A stretch of DNA of 64,000 bases. It comes from Neofusicoccum parvum (Eukaryota > Ascomycota > Dothideomycetes > Botryosphaeriales > Botryosphaeriaceae). The notes beneath the pieces were generated by a model. That model saw nothing but the letters and a program-made list of their open reading frames with translations. It did not search any database and was not told where the DNA came from. Shown here piece by piece: positions 10,240 through 21,302 of this stretch. Every line of letters starts with the position of its first letter. Position 1 is the first letter of the stretch. Location: positions 682,001-746,000 of the forward strand of contig CP087217.1 in assembly GCA_020912385.1 (NCBI GenBank). The letters run 5' to 3'. Position numbers and translations under genes: made by a program.

Positions 10240-13200
10240 ATAGTCGTTGCTGGTTCTTTTACTCTAAGTAGGAGTCCAGCGCTGCTGTGTCCTATAATAC
10301 TAATACCGGTTCCCATGTTGGCCGAGCGTACCCTTCCTATTTGACTTAATACTGTAATTAGCGCCTTTATTAACCTGGTCTTTTTGCTATTCTCTTGCCT
10401 AGGATTGCCTCTACTACCCATTCGTCCTGGCCGTCTACTTGGACTGGTGGGGGTTAATAGTCGTCCTGTACTTGGCTTAGTAGTGGGTCCATTCCTGCCG
10501 GCTGGAGGAGGTCTACGTGGAAGATATTGTGTACTGCTCTAGGGATATCCAGTTTATAGTTATGAGATCTAACTACCTTAATAATAGTGAATTTTACTGC
10601 CTTATTATCGAGTTTCTTGCTTGGCCTATCTGTCTTCAGGTTTCGTAGGTGTAGCCAAACCTTATCACCTACTTTATACGCAGGTAAAGGGTTTCTTTAC
10701 CGGTTGGCTTGCCTCTCTTGTTCCTGTTGAGCCTCTGCCATGGATATCTACGCCTAGTCCGTGACTTCTTTAATCTTAGCTACAATTGCCTCCGCTCTTG
10801 CCGCTGGGGAGTCCCTGTAGGGGTCATTGGGTTGAATATCCTTAAGCAGTTCCAGTGGCTCGAGGTGGAACCCGTAGGAGAGGAAGAAGGGGCTTGTCTA
10901 AGTCATTATTAACGTTCTTCTATTAAGGGCTAGCTGAACAACCGGTAACCAGTCCGCCTAGTCTTATTAGTAGTGATCTATAAATAGTGCGAGTTTCCTT
11001 GCCACTTTAGTGTTTATTCTTTCCGTTAATCCATCCGTTTGGGGGTAGTAGGCCGTTGAGATACGTCTCTTAATCTTAAGCAGTTGATAAATGCGTTGCT
11101 AAAGAAGGCTTATAAATTACGTTCCCCTATTAGATACGATTGCTGCTGGGATACTATAATTCCGGTAGAAGCATCTAATGAATAGCCTTATAATGGTTTC
11201 TATTTCGGTATTCGGGTAGGCTTTAAGGATTACTCCTTTCCCTAGGTGGTCGGTTATTACTATAAGCATCTCGCAACCGTTACTAGATGGTAGTGGCCTA
11301 GTAAAGTCAATAGAGACCTCCCTCTATTAACGGCTTAGTACTAGTAACGGCTTAAGTAGTCCTTACTTCCTATCCCTCTAGACCTTGGTCCTTCTACAGA
11401 CATTACAGTTCCGGCAGAATCTCCGGATATCATTGATAAATCCTGGCTAGAAGAAATGCCTTGCCACGAGAGAGACTGTTTGAATACGCCTAGGATGCGC
11501 TGAGAGGGGGGAGTTATGCATCTCTTGAATGATTCTCGTTCGCAGTGGCTTAGAGTCTAGTACCTATTTCCTACCCCTGAAGAGGAGGCTTCCTTGGTTA
11601 TCTAGTAAGCACTTAGTGATTGAGACCTTGAACTTTATAGTAAACTCTAGTGGGAATGTTCTTTCCTCTTACTATACTGCTTCTCGGAGTTGCCTTAATA
11701 CTTAGTCCTACTGGAGTGCCTCTTACCATTGATCCTCTAGGGAAGGAGGTTCTTGTGCTTGTTATCCTAGTCGTGCTTGTTGTCCTGGTCGTGCTTGTTA
11801 AGGTTTGACTGCTATGGCTTCTTTAGATAGAAGTAAATCTTTATTGCTCTATTCTTGTTCTTCAGGGTCCTCTAGTGATCCAGTATTAAGGACTAATCCG
11901 TGGGGTATTAACTAAAGTAATTAAGCCGTTCTTTGTTCGAGTCTCTCATCTATATCTATTATAGGTAAGTCTTGGTCCCTTCTTGTTAATGCGTCTGCTA
12001 ATCCATTAGTTTTCCCTGGGGTATATTTAATAATAAAGGAGAAGCGGCTAAGCTCTCTCTACTATCGAATCTGTCTTTTAGAAAGCCTTCTTGCTGTGGT
12101 AAAGTATTCTAGGTTCTTGTGATCAGTGAGAATCTTAAACTAATGAAGTCCTTTCAGTTTAGTATCCCACTGACGTAGGTATTTAACCACTGTAAGTAGT
12201 TCCTTATTATAGATCGGGTAGTTGCATTCTGCTGGGAGATTCTTCTTTGAGAAGAACGCTACTAGTCGTAGAAAGCCGTCGTTATCAAATTGTTAGAGTA
12301 CTCCTCCTGTGCAGTAGCTAGATAAGTCCGTTACGAGGATTGTTTCTCGTTCTGGGTCGAATTGTATAAGGACTAGTGCAGTAATAAAGGCCTTCTTTAG
12401 TTTCTTAAATGCGGTATTGGCTTCTTGGCTCTATTGGAAGACGGTGTTCTTTCTTATTAGGGAGACTAGGGGAGATACTAGGTTAGAGAAGTCCTTGATA
12501 AACCGTCGGTAAAAGTTAGTAAAACCGAGGAATCCGAGTACTCCTTTAGCCGTAGTGGGTGCCTTCCACTCCTAAATTGCCTTAACCTTCTCTAGATCCA
12601 TACGGATGCCTTTTCCAGCCTTAATAATATACCTAAGGTACTTAGTAGACTGGACTTCGAATTCGTATTTCCTTAGATCAAGTTGTAGTCCTACAGCGTC
12701 TAGCTTCTCTAACACCTTATTTACTTTTTCTCGGTGCTCCCGACGAGTTCCGTCCGTGAAGATAAGAATATCGTCGACGTAGGTAGAGATAAAGTCATCT
12801 AGGAAATCTCTTAACGTCTAGTTGATATACCGTTGGAAAGTACTAGGTGCATTTACTAGTCTAAATGGTGTTACCAACCATTCAAAGAGCCTAAAGCGTG
12901 TCCGGAATACTATTAACCACTCGCTTCCTTCCGCAATTCGTATCCGGTGGAAGGCAGCACTCACGTCGAGCTTCGTAAACCACTTGGCCTTACTAATTCG
13001 ATTAAGTGTCTCCTAGATCAGTAGTAGGGGATAGCGGTCCTTTCTTATAATCTAATTAAGAGCCCGGTAGTCATAGTAGAAATAAAGGCCTCCTCTAGGT
13101 TTCTTTACAAAGAGGATAGGTGCTGCTACTGGCGAGTTACTTATACGGATAAAGCCTTTATCTAGTAGCTCGTTAAGAGTCTTCCTTAGTACAAGAAGCT

Positions 13201-15379
13201 TATTACGAGACATATTATATAAAGGTCCCCATAGGGCATTAGGTATCTTACCGTTGGTATCCTTTTCCAGTTCAATTTGATGGTTAATTCCAGGTTGGTA
13301 CGGTAGGAGTTTTTCCGCCTCTTTCTTATCAAATAGACTGATCCGTTTAGGGTCTACCCAGCTAGGTAACTGGCTTCGGAAATCCATAAGGGGCTTCTCC
13401 TGTAAGGCCTTGTTGATATCTGCGAGGCTGGCTGTAAAGATCTAATATCCTTTCTTTTTTCTAAGCCTCATAAGGTGGCAAAAGGCAGTAGCTCTAATTA
13501 GCTTACCTTGAGACTTAGGGAGATTAGTGTCTTGCTTTACAGTTAATCTAGTATCCTTAAAGGTGATAGTTCGTTCGCTCTAGTCAAGTACTGCTTTTTC
13601 TTGCACCATCCAGGGGCTCCCTAGCATAAGATCACAGCCAGAGAGTCTTGGGACGATATAGAAGAACATGCGCTTTTAATAATAGCCCCTAATATCGACT
13701 TCAGCCTAGGCAACTTTATTGATCTTCCACCTAGTTGGTGTTAGTCCGTCTAGTGTCCTTGGTGAGATTTTAATACGCGGGAGGTTACAGCGTTCAGCGA
13801 ATTTATAGCTCATTACAGCGTAGAATTCATAACTAGTATTAGTAAGAGCTTTTCCAAAAGTCTCTTTATTAATTATAACTGAAGTGAGAAGTAAATCCTG
13901 TTCTAATTTAGGTTATTACTTATGCTATTCATTCTATACTTCCTGCTTTTCCTCCACTGTTAGCTCCTACCTGCGTTTTTTAATAGGAGCTTTTAGTTTT
14001 CCGACTGCTAGGAGGAAGTCTTATTATCCTCTATATCTTCTAGTTGCGGTCCTACGTGTCCCTTCTGCTGGGTAGGCTTTGCAAAGCGTGCGGGTCTCCT
14101 TAGTGGTAGCTAGGGGTATTGGGTAATTAGATGCGTCGAGTCGCTATAGTGTAGGTAACGGTGTTCCTCCTTTCGTTTCTATATCTCTTGATCATCCACC
14201 CACTTAACACGGCGCCCTTGGGCTGCCTTGGCCGGCCTAGTAGGTTCCTAATCTATGTTATCGTGTTGGGGCGTCGTTGGTTTTAGCTGCTTGGACCCTA
14301 GCTGCCTACTAGTAGACCCTGCCGAGCTAACCTTATTCTAACCACGCCACTAGCCTTACTTCCAGTCCTGCTGGGCTTTCTTGCTATTGTTGCGTAGGTT
14401 GAATGCCTCTAGTTGATTACTAATACGTTTTAGCTTAGTGTAGTAGTCCTTAAAGGACTGGCTCATGCTTCTAAGGCTAATCATACTATGCTGAAGCTCT
14501 TGGCTGAGTCCTGCTTCTAAGTAGGCTTTCAGGATCTTATCTGGCTAGTGAGTACCTCCTGCCTCTAGTACCAGTTTGCGAAACTCAGTGAAGTATTCTA
14601 TAAAAGGCTTGTTGGTTTGGCGCAGCTTATACAGCTTACACTGGGCCTTTTCTTACATGTGGGGGTCGCTAAATGATAGGCGTAGTTGGTCTAGTAGGCA
14701 CTAAGCAGTTATACTGCTTGTGTTAGTAGTAGCTTATACCTAGGGCTGTAACTAACGCGCTGCTTCGTCTCTTAGCCGGTTATAGAGTATGAAAAACTTC
14801 GTAGCTTCAGTATAGGTTGCGTAGTCCACTGTAAGCTTTGCTTAAGCTTGGGTAATTCAAGGCTCTAACTCATCTCTATTGCCTAAGTATTCAGCCAAAG
14901 GACCGAGATTCTTGGTGGGGCCTGTCTTAGTATGGTGGCTGGTGAATCCTAACTTAGGGGCCTATAAGCCTAAGGTGTCTCCGGTTATTCTAGCCTCTTT
15001 TTTCCCAGCCTCCTATTTAGCCTCCTTTTCCCCAGCCTCCTCTGAGGGTTGTGTAGAGGGGGTTTGGATATCCCCTACCTAGAGAGGATTCTACTTGTCC
15101 TTCTTTAGTTGTGTAAGCTCGTTGGTAAGGGTGTCCATCCTTATTATCATCTATTATAGTATCTGTATTATTCCTTAAGGCTCTTAAGCCTGCTGCTCTT
15201 GTATTTACTATTCGTTAACTATTATCGTTGATCCCGTTGTCTCCAGTAATTCTAGTAGTTCCAGTGATTCCAGTGATTCCAGTGATTCTAGTGATTCTAG
15301 TGATTCCAGTGATTCCAGTGCGCGACTGTACCAATAATCCGATGTCTAGTGAGTCCAATGGGTTTAAAGTCTTAGCTAT
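10240..15379 (-). pseudogene. Gypsy unit A, degraded gag-pol
   Basis: On the minus strand the usual order can be traced: gag near 15200-13900, protease near 13850-13500, reverse transcriptase near 13390-12500, RNase H near 12400-11900 and integrase near 11600-10900. The longest open part, 13387-13052, is the start of reverse transcriptase with the motif APILFVKKPRGGL and YDYRALN. The catalytic YVDDILIF is intact around 12765-12790, but stop codons break the frame elsewhere. The site at 14665-14669 (GTCGC) is where the nested chromovirus sits in unit B, and here it is uninterrupted. Confidence 0.8.
15243..15320. repeat. 9-bp minisatellite in unit A
   Basis: About 8.6 copies of the unit YCAGTGATT / YTAGTGATT (C/T variable), lying 60 bp inside LTR3, i.e. 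in the 5' leader or gag start of the minus-strand element. Confidence 0.85.
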
Positions 15380-15563
15380 TATTAGGGCTCAACCTTAGGA
15401 TGATCACTGAAAGGTTTATTGCGCTATATACGTTAAGCTAAGACTTAAGGAGAGAAGAAGAAGTAGAAAGAAGAAGAGAACGACTTAAATATAAGGAGTT
15501 CTTAGCATTATATAACCTACTAATAATCCTCTAAGGCTTCTCTCGAGGCTCTAGACTCTAATA
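15380..15563 (-). repeat. Gypsy LTR3, shared by units A and B
   Basis: Starts TATTAGGGCTCAACC, the initial TG having become TA, and ends GACTCTAATA. It serves as the 5' LTR of unit A and the 3' LTR of unit B. Confidence 0.85.
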
Positions 15564-18500
15564 ATAGGGTTCGTTACTGGTTCTTTTATTCTAGGTAGGA
15601 GTCTAGCGCTACTGTATCCTTTAGTACTGATACGGGTTTCTATATTAGCCGAGTATACCCTTTCTATTTAACTTAATACTATAGCTAGCGTCTTTATTAA
15701 CTCGGTCTTTTTACTATTCTCTCGCCTAGGATTACCTCTACTACCCATTCGTCCTGGCCGTCCACTTGGACTAGTAGAGGTTAATAGTCGTCCTATACTT
15801 AGCTTAGTAGTGGGTCCATTCCTACCGGCTAGAGGAGGTCTACGTAGAAGATATTATATACTGCTCTAGGGATATCTAGTTTATAGTTATAAGATCTAAC
15901 TACCTCAATAATAGTGAATTTTACTACCTTATTATCGAGTTTCTTACTTGGCCTATCCGTCTTTAGGTTCCGTAGGTATAGCCAGACCTTATTACCTACT
16001 TTATACGTAGGTAAAGGGTTTCTCTACCGGTTAGCTTACCTCTCTTATTCCTATTAAGCCTCTACTATAGATATCTACGCCCAGTCTATAACTTCTTTAA
16101 TCTTAGCTATAATTACCTCCGCTCTTACTACTAGGGAGTCCCTATAGGGGTTATTAGGTTGAATATCCTCAAGTAGTTCTAGTGGCTCGAGGTGGAACCT
16201 ATAGAAGAGGAAGAAGGGGCTTACCTAAGTTATTATTAATGTTCTTCTATTAAGAGCTAGCTGAACAACTAGTAACTAGTTCGCCTAGTCTTACTAGTAG
16301 TAATCTATAAATAATACGAGTTTCCTTACCACTTTAGTGTTTATTCTTTCCGTTAATCTATCCGTTTAGGGGTAGTAGGCCGTTAAGATACGTCTCTTAA
16401 TCTTAAGTAGTTGATAAATACGTTACTAAAGAAGGCTTATAAATTATATTCTCCTATTAGATACGATTACTACTAGGACACTATAATTCCGGTAGAAGCA
16501 TCTAATAAACAGCCTTATAATAGTTTCTATTTTAGTATTTAGGTAGGCCTTAAGGATTACTCCTTTCCCTAGGCGGTTAGTTATTACTATAAGTATTTCG
16601 CAACCGTTACTAGATAGTAGTAGCCTAGTAAAGTTAATAGAGATCTCTCTCTATTAACGGCTTAGTACTAGTAATAGCTTAAGTAGCCCTTACTTCCTAT
16701 CTCTCTAGACCTTGGTCCTTCTATAGATATTACAGTTCCGGTAGAACCTCCGGACATTATTAATAAATCCTAGCCAGAAGAAATGCCTTACTACGAGAGA
16801 GACTGTTTAGATACGTCTAGGATATACTAAGAGGGGGGAGTCGTATATCTCTTAAATAATTCTCGTTCGTAGTAGCTTAGAGTCTAGTACCTATTTCCTA
16901 TTCCTAAAGAGGAGGCTCCCTTAGTTGTCTAGTAAGCACTTAGTAATTAAGACCTTGAACTTTATAGTAAACTTTAGAGGAAATATTCTTTCTTCTTACT
17001 ATACTACTTCTCGGAGTTGCCTTAACGTCTAGTCCTACTAGAGTGCCTCTTGCTATTAATCCTCTAGGGAAGGAGGTTCTCATACCTATTATCTTAGTCG
17101 TACTTATCGAGGTTTAACTACTATAGCTTCTTTAGATAGAAGTAACTCTTTATTACTCTATTCTTATTCTTCAGGGTCCTCTGGTGATCTAGTGTTGAGG
17201 ACTAATCCGTAGGGTATTAACTAAAGTAATTAAGCTGTTCTTTATTTAAGTCTCTTATCTATATCTATTATAGGCAAGTCTTAGTCTCTTCTTATTAATA
17301 CGTCTACTAATCTATTAGTTTTCCCTGGGGTATATTTAATAATAAAGGAGAAGCGGCTAAGCTCTCTCTACTATTGAATCTACCTTTTAGAAAGCCTTTT
17401 TACTGTAGTAAAGTATTCTAGGTTCTTATAATTAGTGAAAATCTTAAACTAATAAAGTCCTTTTAGTTTAGTATCCTACTAGCGTAAATACTTAACCACC
17501 GCAAGTAGTTCCTTATTATAGATCGAGTAGTTATATTCTGCTAGGAGATTCTTCTTTAAAAAGAACGCTACTAGTCGTAGAAAGCTATCGTTATTAAATT
17601 ATTAGAGCACTCCTCCTATATAGTAACTAGATAAGTCCGTTATAAGGATTATTTCTCGCTCTAGATCGAATTATATAAGGACTAGTATAGTAATAAAGGC
17701 CTTCTTTAGTTTCTTAAATACAGTATTAGCCTCTTAACTCTATTGGAAAATGGTGTTCTTTCTTGTTAGGGAGACTAGGGGAGATACTAGATTTAAAAAC
17801 CCCTTGATAAACCTTCGGTAAAAATTAGTAAAGCTGAGGAATCTAAGTACCCCCTTTATAGTTATTAAGGCTTTCTATTCTTGAATTACTCTAACCTTCT
17901 CTAGATCTATACGGATGCCTTGTCCGGCCTCGATAATATACCTAAGATACTTAGTAGACTGGACTTTAAATTCGTATTTCTTTAGGTTAAGTTATAGGCC
18001 TATAGTGTCTAGCTTCTCTAGTACCTTATTTACCTTCTCGCGGTGCTCCTGGCGCGATCTATCCGTAAAGATTAGGATGTCGTCAACGTAAGCTAAGATA
18101 AAGTCGTCTAGGAAGTCCTTTAGGGTCTAGTTAATATACCGTTAAAAGGTGCTTGGCGCGTTTACTAGTCTAAATAGTGTTACTAGCTATTTAAAGAGCC
18201 TAAAGCGTATTTAGAATGCCGTTAACTACTCGCTTCCTTCTGTAATTCGTATCCGGTAGAAGGTAGTACTTACGTCGAGCTTCGTAAACCACTTAGCTTT
18301 ACTAATTCGATTAAGTGTCTCCTAGATTAGTAGTAGGGGATAGCGGTTCTTTCTTATAATCCGATTAAGAGCCCGGTAGTTATAGTAGAAATAAAGGCCT
18401 CCTCTAGGTTTCTTTATAAAGAGGATAGGTGCTGCTGCTAGTGAGTTACTTATACGGATAAAGCCTTTATCTAGTAGCTCGTTAAGAGTCTTCCTTAGTA

Positions 18501-19978
18501 TAAGAAGCTCATCACGAGATATATTATATAAAGGTCCCTATAGGATATTAGGTGTCTTACCGTTAGTATCCTTTTCCAGTTCAATTTAATAGTTAATTCT
18601 AGGTCGGTATAGTAGGAGTTTTTCCGCCTCTTTCTTATTAAATAGACTGATCCGTTTAGGGTCTACCTAGCTAGGTAACTGGCTTCGGAAATCTATAAGG
18701 GGCTTCTTCTATAAGGCCTTATTAATATCCGCGAGGCTAGCTGTAAAGATCTAATATCCTTTCTTTTTTCTAAGCCTTATAAGGTGGTAAAAGGTAGCAG
18801 CTCTAATTAGCTTACCTTAAGACTTAGGGAGATTAGTGTCTTACTTTATAGTTAATCTAGTATCCTTAAAGGTAATAGTTTATTCGCTCTAGTTAAGTAC
18901 TGCTTTTTCTTGCACTATTCAGGGGCTCCCTAGTATAAGATCGCATCCAGAGAGTTTTAAGACGATATAGAAGAATATACGCTTTTAATAATAGCCCCTA
19001 ATATCGACTTTAGCCTAGGTAACTTCATTGATCTTCCACCTAGTTAGTATTAGTCTATCCAGTGTCCTTAGTGAGATTTTAATACGCGGGAGGTTATAGC
19101 GTTCAGCGAATTTATAGCTTATTATAGCGTAGAATTTACAACTAGTATTAGTAAGAGCTTTTCTAAAAGTCTCTTTATTGATTATAACTGAAGTGAGAAG
19201 TAAATCCTGTTCTAATTTAGATTACTATTTACGTTATTTATCCTATACTTCCTACTTTTCCTCTACTATTAGCTTCTACCTACGATTTCTAACAGGAGCT
19301 TTTAGTTTTCCGACTGCTAGGAGGAGGTCTTATTATCCTCTATATCTTCTAGTTACGGTTCTACGTGTCCCTCCTACTAAGTAGGCCTTGCAAAGCGTAT
19401 AGGTCTCCTTAGTGGTAGCTAGGGGCATTGGGTAATTAGATGCGTTAAGTCGCTATAGCGTAGGTAATAGTGTTCCTCCTTTTATTTCTATATCTCTTAA
19501 TTATTCACCCACTTAATACGGCGCCCTTAGGCTGCCTTAGCTGGCCTAGTAGGTTCCTAGTCTATATTATCGTGTTAGGGCGTCGTTGTTTTTAGCTACT
19601 TAGACCCTAGCTACCTACTAGTAGACCCTACCGAGCTAACCTTATTCTAACCATACTACTACCCTTTCTACTAGCCCTGTTGGGCTTTCTTGCTATTATT
19701 ACGTACATGAAATGCCTCTAGTTGATTACTAACGCGTTTCAGCTTAGTATAGTAGTCCTTAAAGGACTGGCTTGTACTTCCAAGGCTAATTATGCTGTAC
19801 TAAAGCTCTTAACTAAGTCCTACTTCTAAGTAAGCTTTTAGGATCTCATCTAGCTAGTAGGTACCTCCTGCCTCTAGTACTAGTTTGCGAAACTCGGTAA
19901 AGTGTTCTATAAAAGGCTTGTTAGTTTAGCGTAGCTTATATAGCTTACGCTAGGCCTTTTCTTATACATGGGGGTCGC
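15564..19978 (-). pseudogene. Gypsy unit B, degraded pol and part of gag (left part)
   Basis: Collinear with 10240-14669 of unit A but with more C-to-T and G-to-A changes and more stops. The motif YVDDILIF is still readable on the minus strand near 18070-18095. The unit is broken at 19978 by the nested chromovirus and continues at 27179. Confidence 0.8.
19974..19978. repeat. Target-site duplication GTCGC, left copy
   Basis: Precedes the TG end of the nested element. The partner is at 27179-27183 and the single-copy paralogous site is at 14665-14669. Confidence 0.92.
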
Positions 19979-20424
19979 TGTAACGGAGTGCCTTCTACTA
20001 CACGACTTCGGAGTCGTCGGGTAGGAGTTGGGTAACCGAAGGGTTTACCTTGAGGATAAGAGTGGGTAAGGATAAGCGAGAAGAGAAGTAGGATGTTCAC
20101 GTACGGACTGGAATGCACGCGATAAGACTCGTTACCAGCAATGAGTGAGATTGCTACTTTGAGTTGACCACAAAGGGTCAAGTATCTAGCTAAGTGAGTG
20201 TGCTTATATACTGTAGGAAAGCTATGACAATCTGGATGTCCCTCATGGATATGAGGGTTGGATGGCCCTCATGGATTTAAGGGTTGGATCTGTTCTGATC
20301 CAATGTGGGTCCTTGTGGAGCCGCACGTGGTGTAGCACGTGATGTCTTCCTTAGCGTTTGTTCTTGCGCCCGTTGTCCGCGCTTCCCGTCTTCCCTCATC
20401 TTAGTCGGACTGGGGTTCGTAACA
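19979..20424 (-). repeat. 3' LTR of nested chromovirus (446 bp)
   Basis: Runs from TGTAACGGAG to GGTTCGTAACA on the plus strand (TG..CA termini). Same length as the copy at 26733. Confidence 0.93.
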
Positions 20425-20440
20425 CTACCTCCCCCCTTAA
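20425..20440 (-). promoter_or_regulatory. Polypurine tract of nested chromovirus
   Basis: On the element strand TTAAGGGGGGAGGTAG abuts the 3' LTR, the expected place and composition for the plus-strand primer of reverse transcription. Confidence 0.75.
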
Positions 20441-20528
20441 GGATCGTCGGCCCGACGATTTCCCCGTGGGATTATATCTTTCTGTCCGTGGGTTTCTTCC
20501 TTCCTCTTACTCCCTATGTTCCTTCGCC

Positions 20529-21302
20529 ATGTCCAAGCGTAAGCGTATTGACCAGAAGGCTGAGCGAGAGTCTTTAGCTGCGAAGATCGATCTTTTTGGT
20601 GAAGTAATGCCGGTTCCCTGTAGTGCTTGCCTCCTCGCGAATGCGAAGCGTAAGGCAGGTACGCCCGAGGTTGTTTGCCGGATGGATCTTAGTTATGACC
20701 GTTGTGGCGAGTGTGCTCGTAGGGGTTTAACCGCCTGTGATGGGAGCGGTTTGGAGGATTTGGACTGTTTGTTTCTCTCCTCCTTTTGGTTGGCCTTTTT
20801 ATTGACTTCCCTAGTTTCCCGATTGAAGCGCGCCATCGACAAGGCTGAGGCCGAGGAGCAGATGGTTCTCGACCTGCTTTAGAGGAATATGAGTCGATTA
20901 TAGCGTGTACGGAAACAACGGGAATTACTAAAGCGGCGTGGTAGCTTGATGATTTCTAAGAAGGCTCAGACCGTCGAGGAGTTAGAAGAGTTGGCTCGGT
21001 TAGAGGACGCTGCGGAGGCTGGGGATGTTATTGACCCTGAGGGCGCTGAGGAGGGGCGATCGCTAAAGCGTTTACGTGGCGCGTCCTCAGCTGATACCGT
21101 TGCGGGTCCGTCCCGGTCCGTTGGGTCTCCTGGGGCTGGTTCTGGTGCTGTGCCGCCCGAGGGTTCTGAGCTGGTTGATCAGGCGCGGCAGTCTCCGCTT
21201 CCTAAGTATAGTCCCGCCTTTTTCGAGGGTTACGTTCCCTTCGAGTATTCTAAGACGGCGGCAGTGGGCGTTCTGGGTTTCGACGGTGGAACTCATCAAT
21301 GA
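20529..21302 (+). pseudogene. Antisense cysteine-rich/coiled-coil ORF inside chromovirus 3' region
   Basis: Opposite to pol, a frame opening at ATG 20529 (MSKRKRIDQKAERES) runs to 21302 with only two in-frame stops, both TAG (20880-20882 and 20901-20903) and both explained by CAG-to-TAG RIP changes. It shows a basic N-terminus, a PCSAC pair, then CGEC and a further Cys (an arrangement recalling a metal-binding cluster). A Lys/Glu-rich helix typical of coiled coils follows, then a Gly/Ser/Pro-rich linker. A 48-bp stretch at 20767-20814 has GT..CTAG ends and could be an intron; it is also a multiple of three. The last 53 bp overlap the 3' end of pol tail-to-tail. I do not recognise the protein. 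Confidence 0.5.

Noticed and set aside
15243..15320. Regular repeats as a CRISPR array
   Set aside because: Nine-base units without spacers in a eukaryotic retrotransposon; a minisatellite.
13884..19384. Two paralogous plus-strand frames of 63-68 codons (13884-14075 and 19178-19384)
   Set aside because: They lie at the same place in Gypsy units A and B, antisense to protease/gag remains. Similarity follows from element homology, and RIP loss of C/G can open frames by chance.
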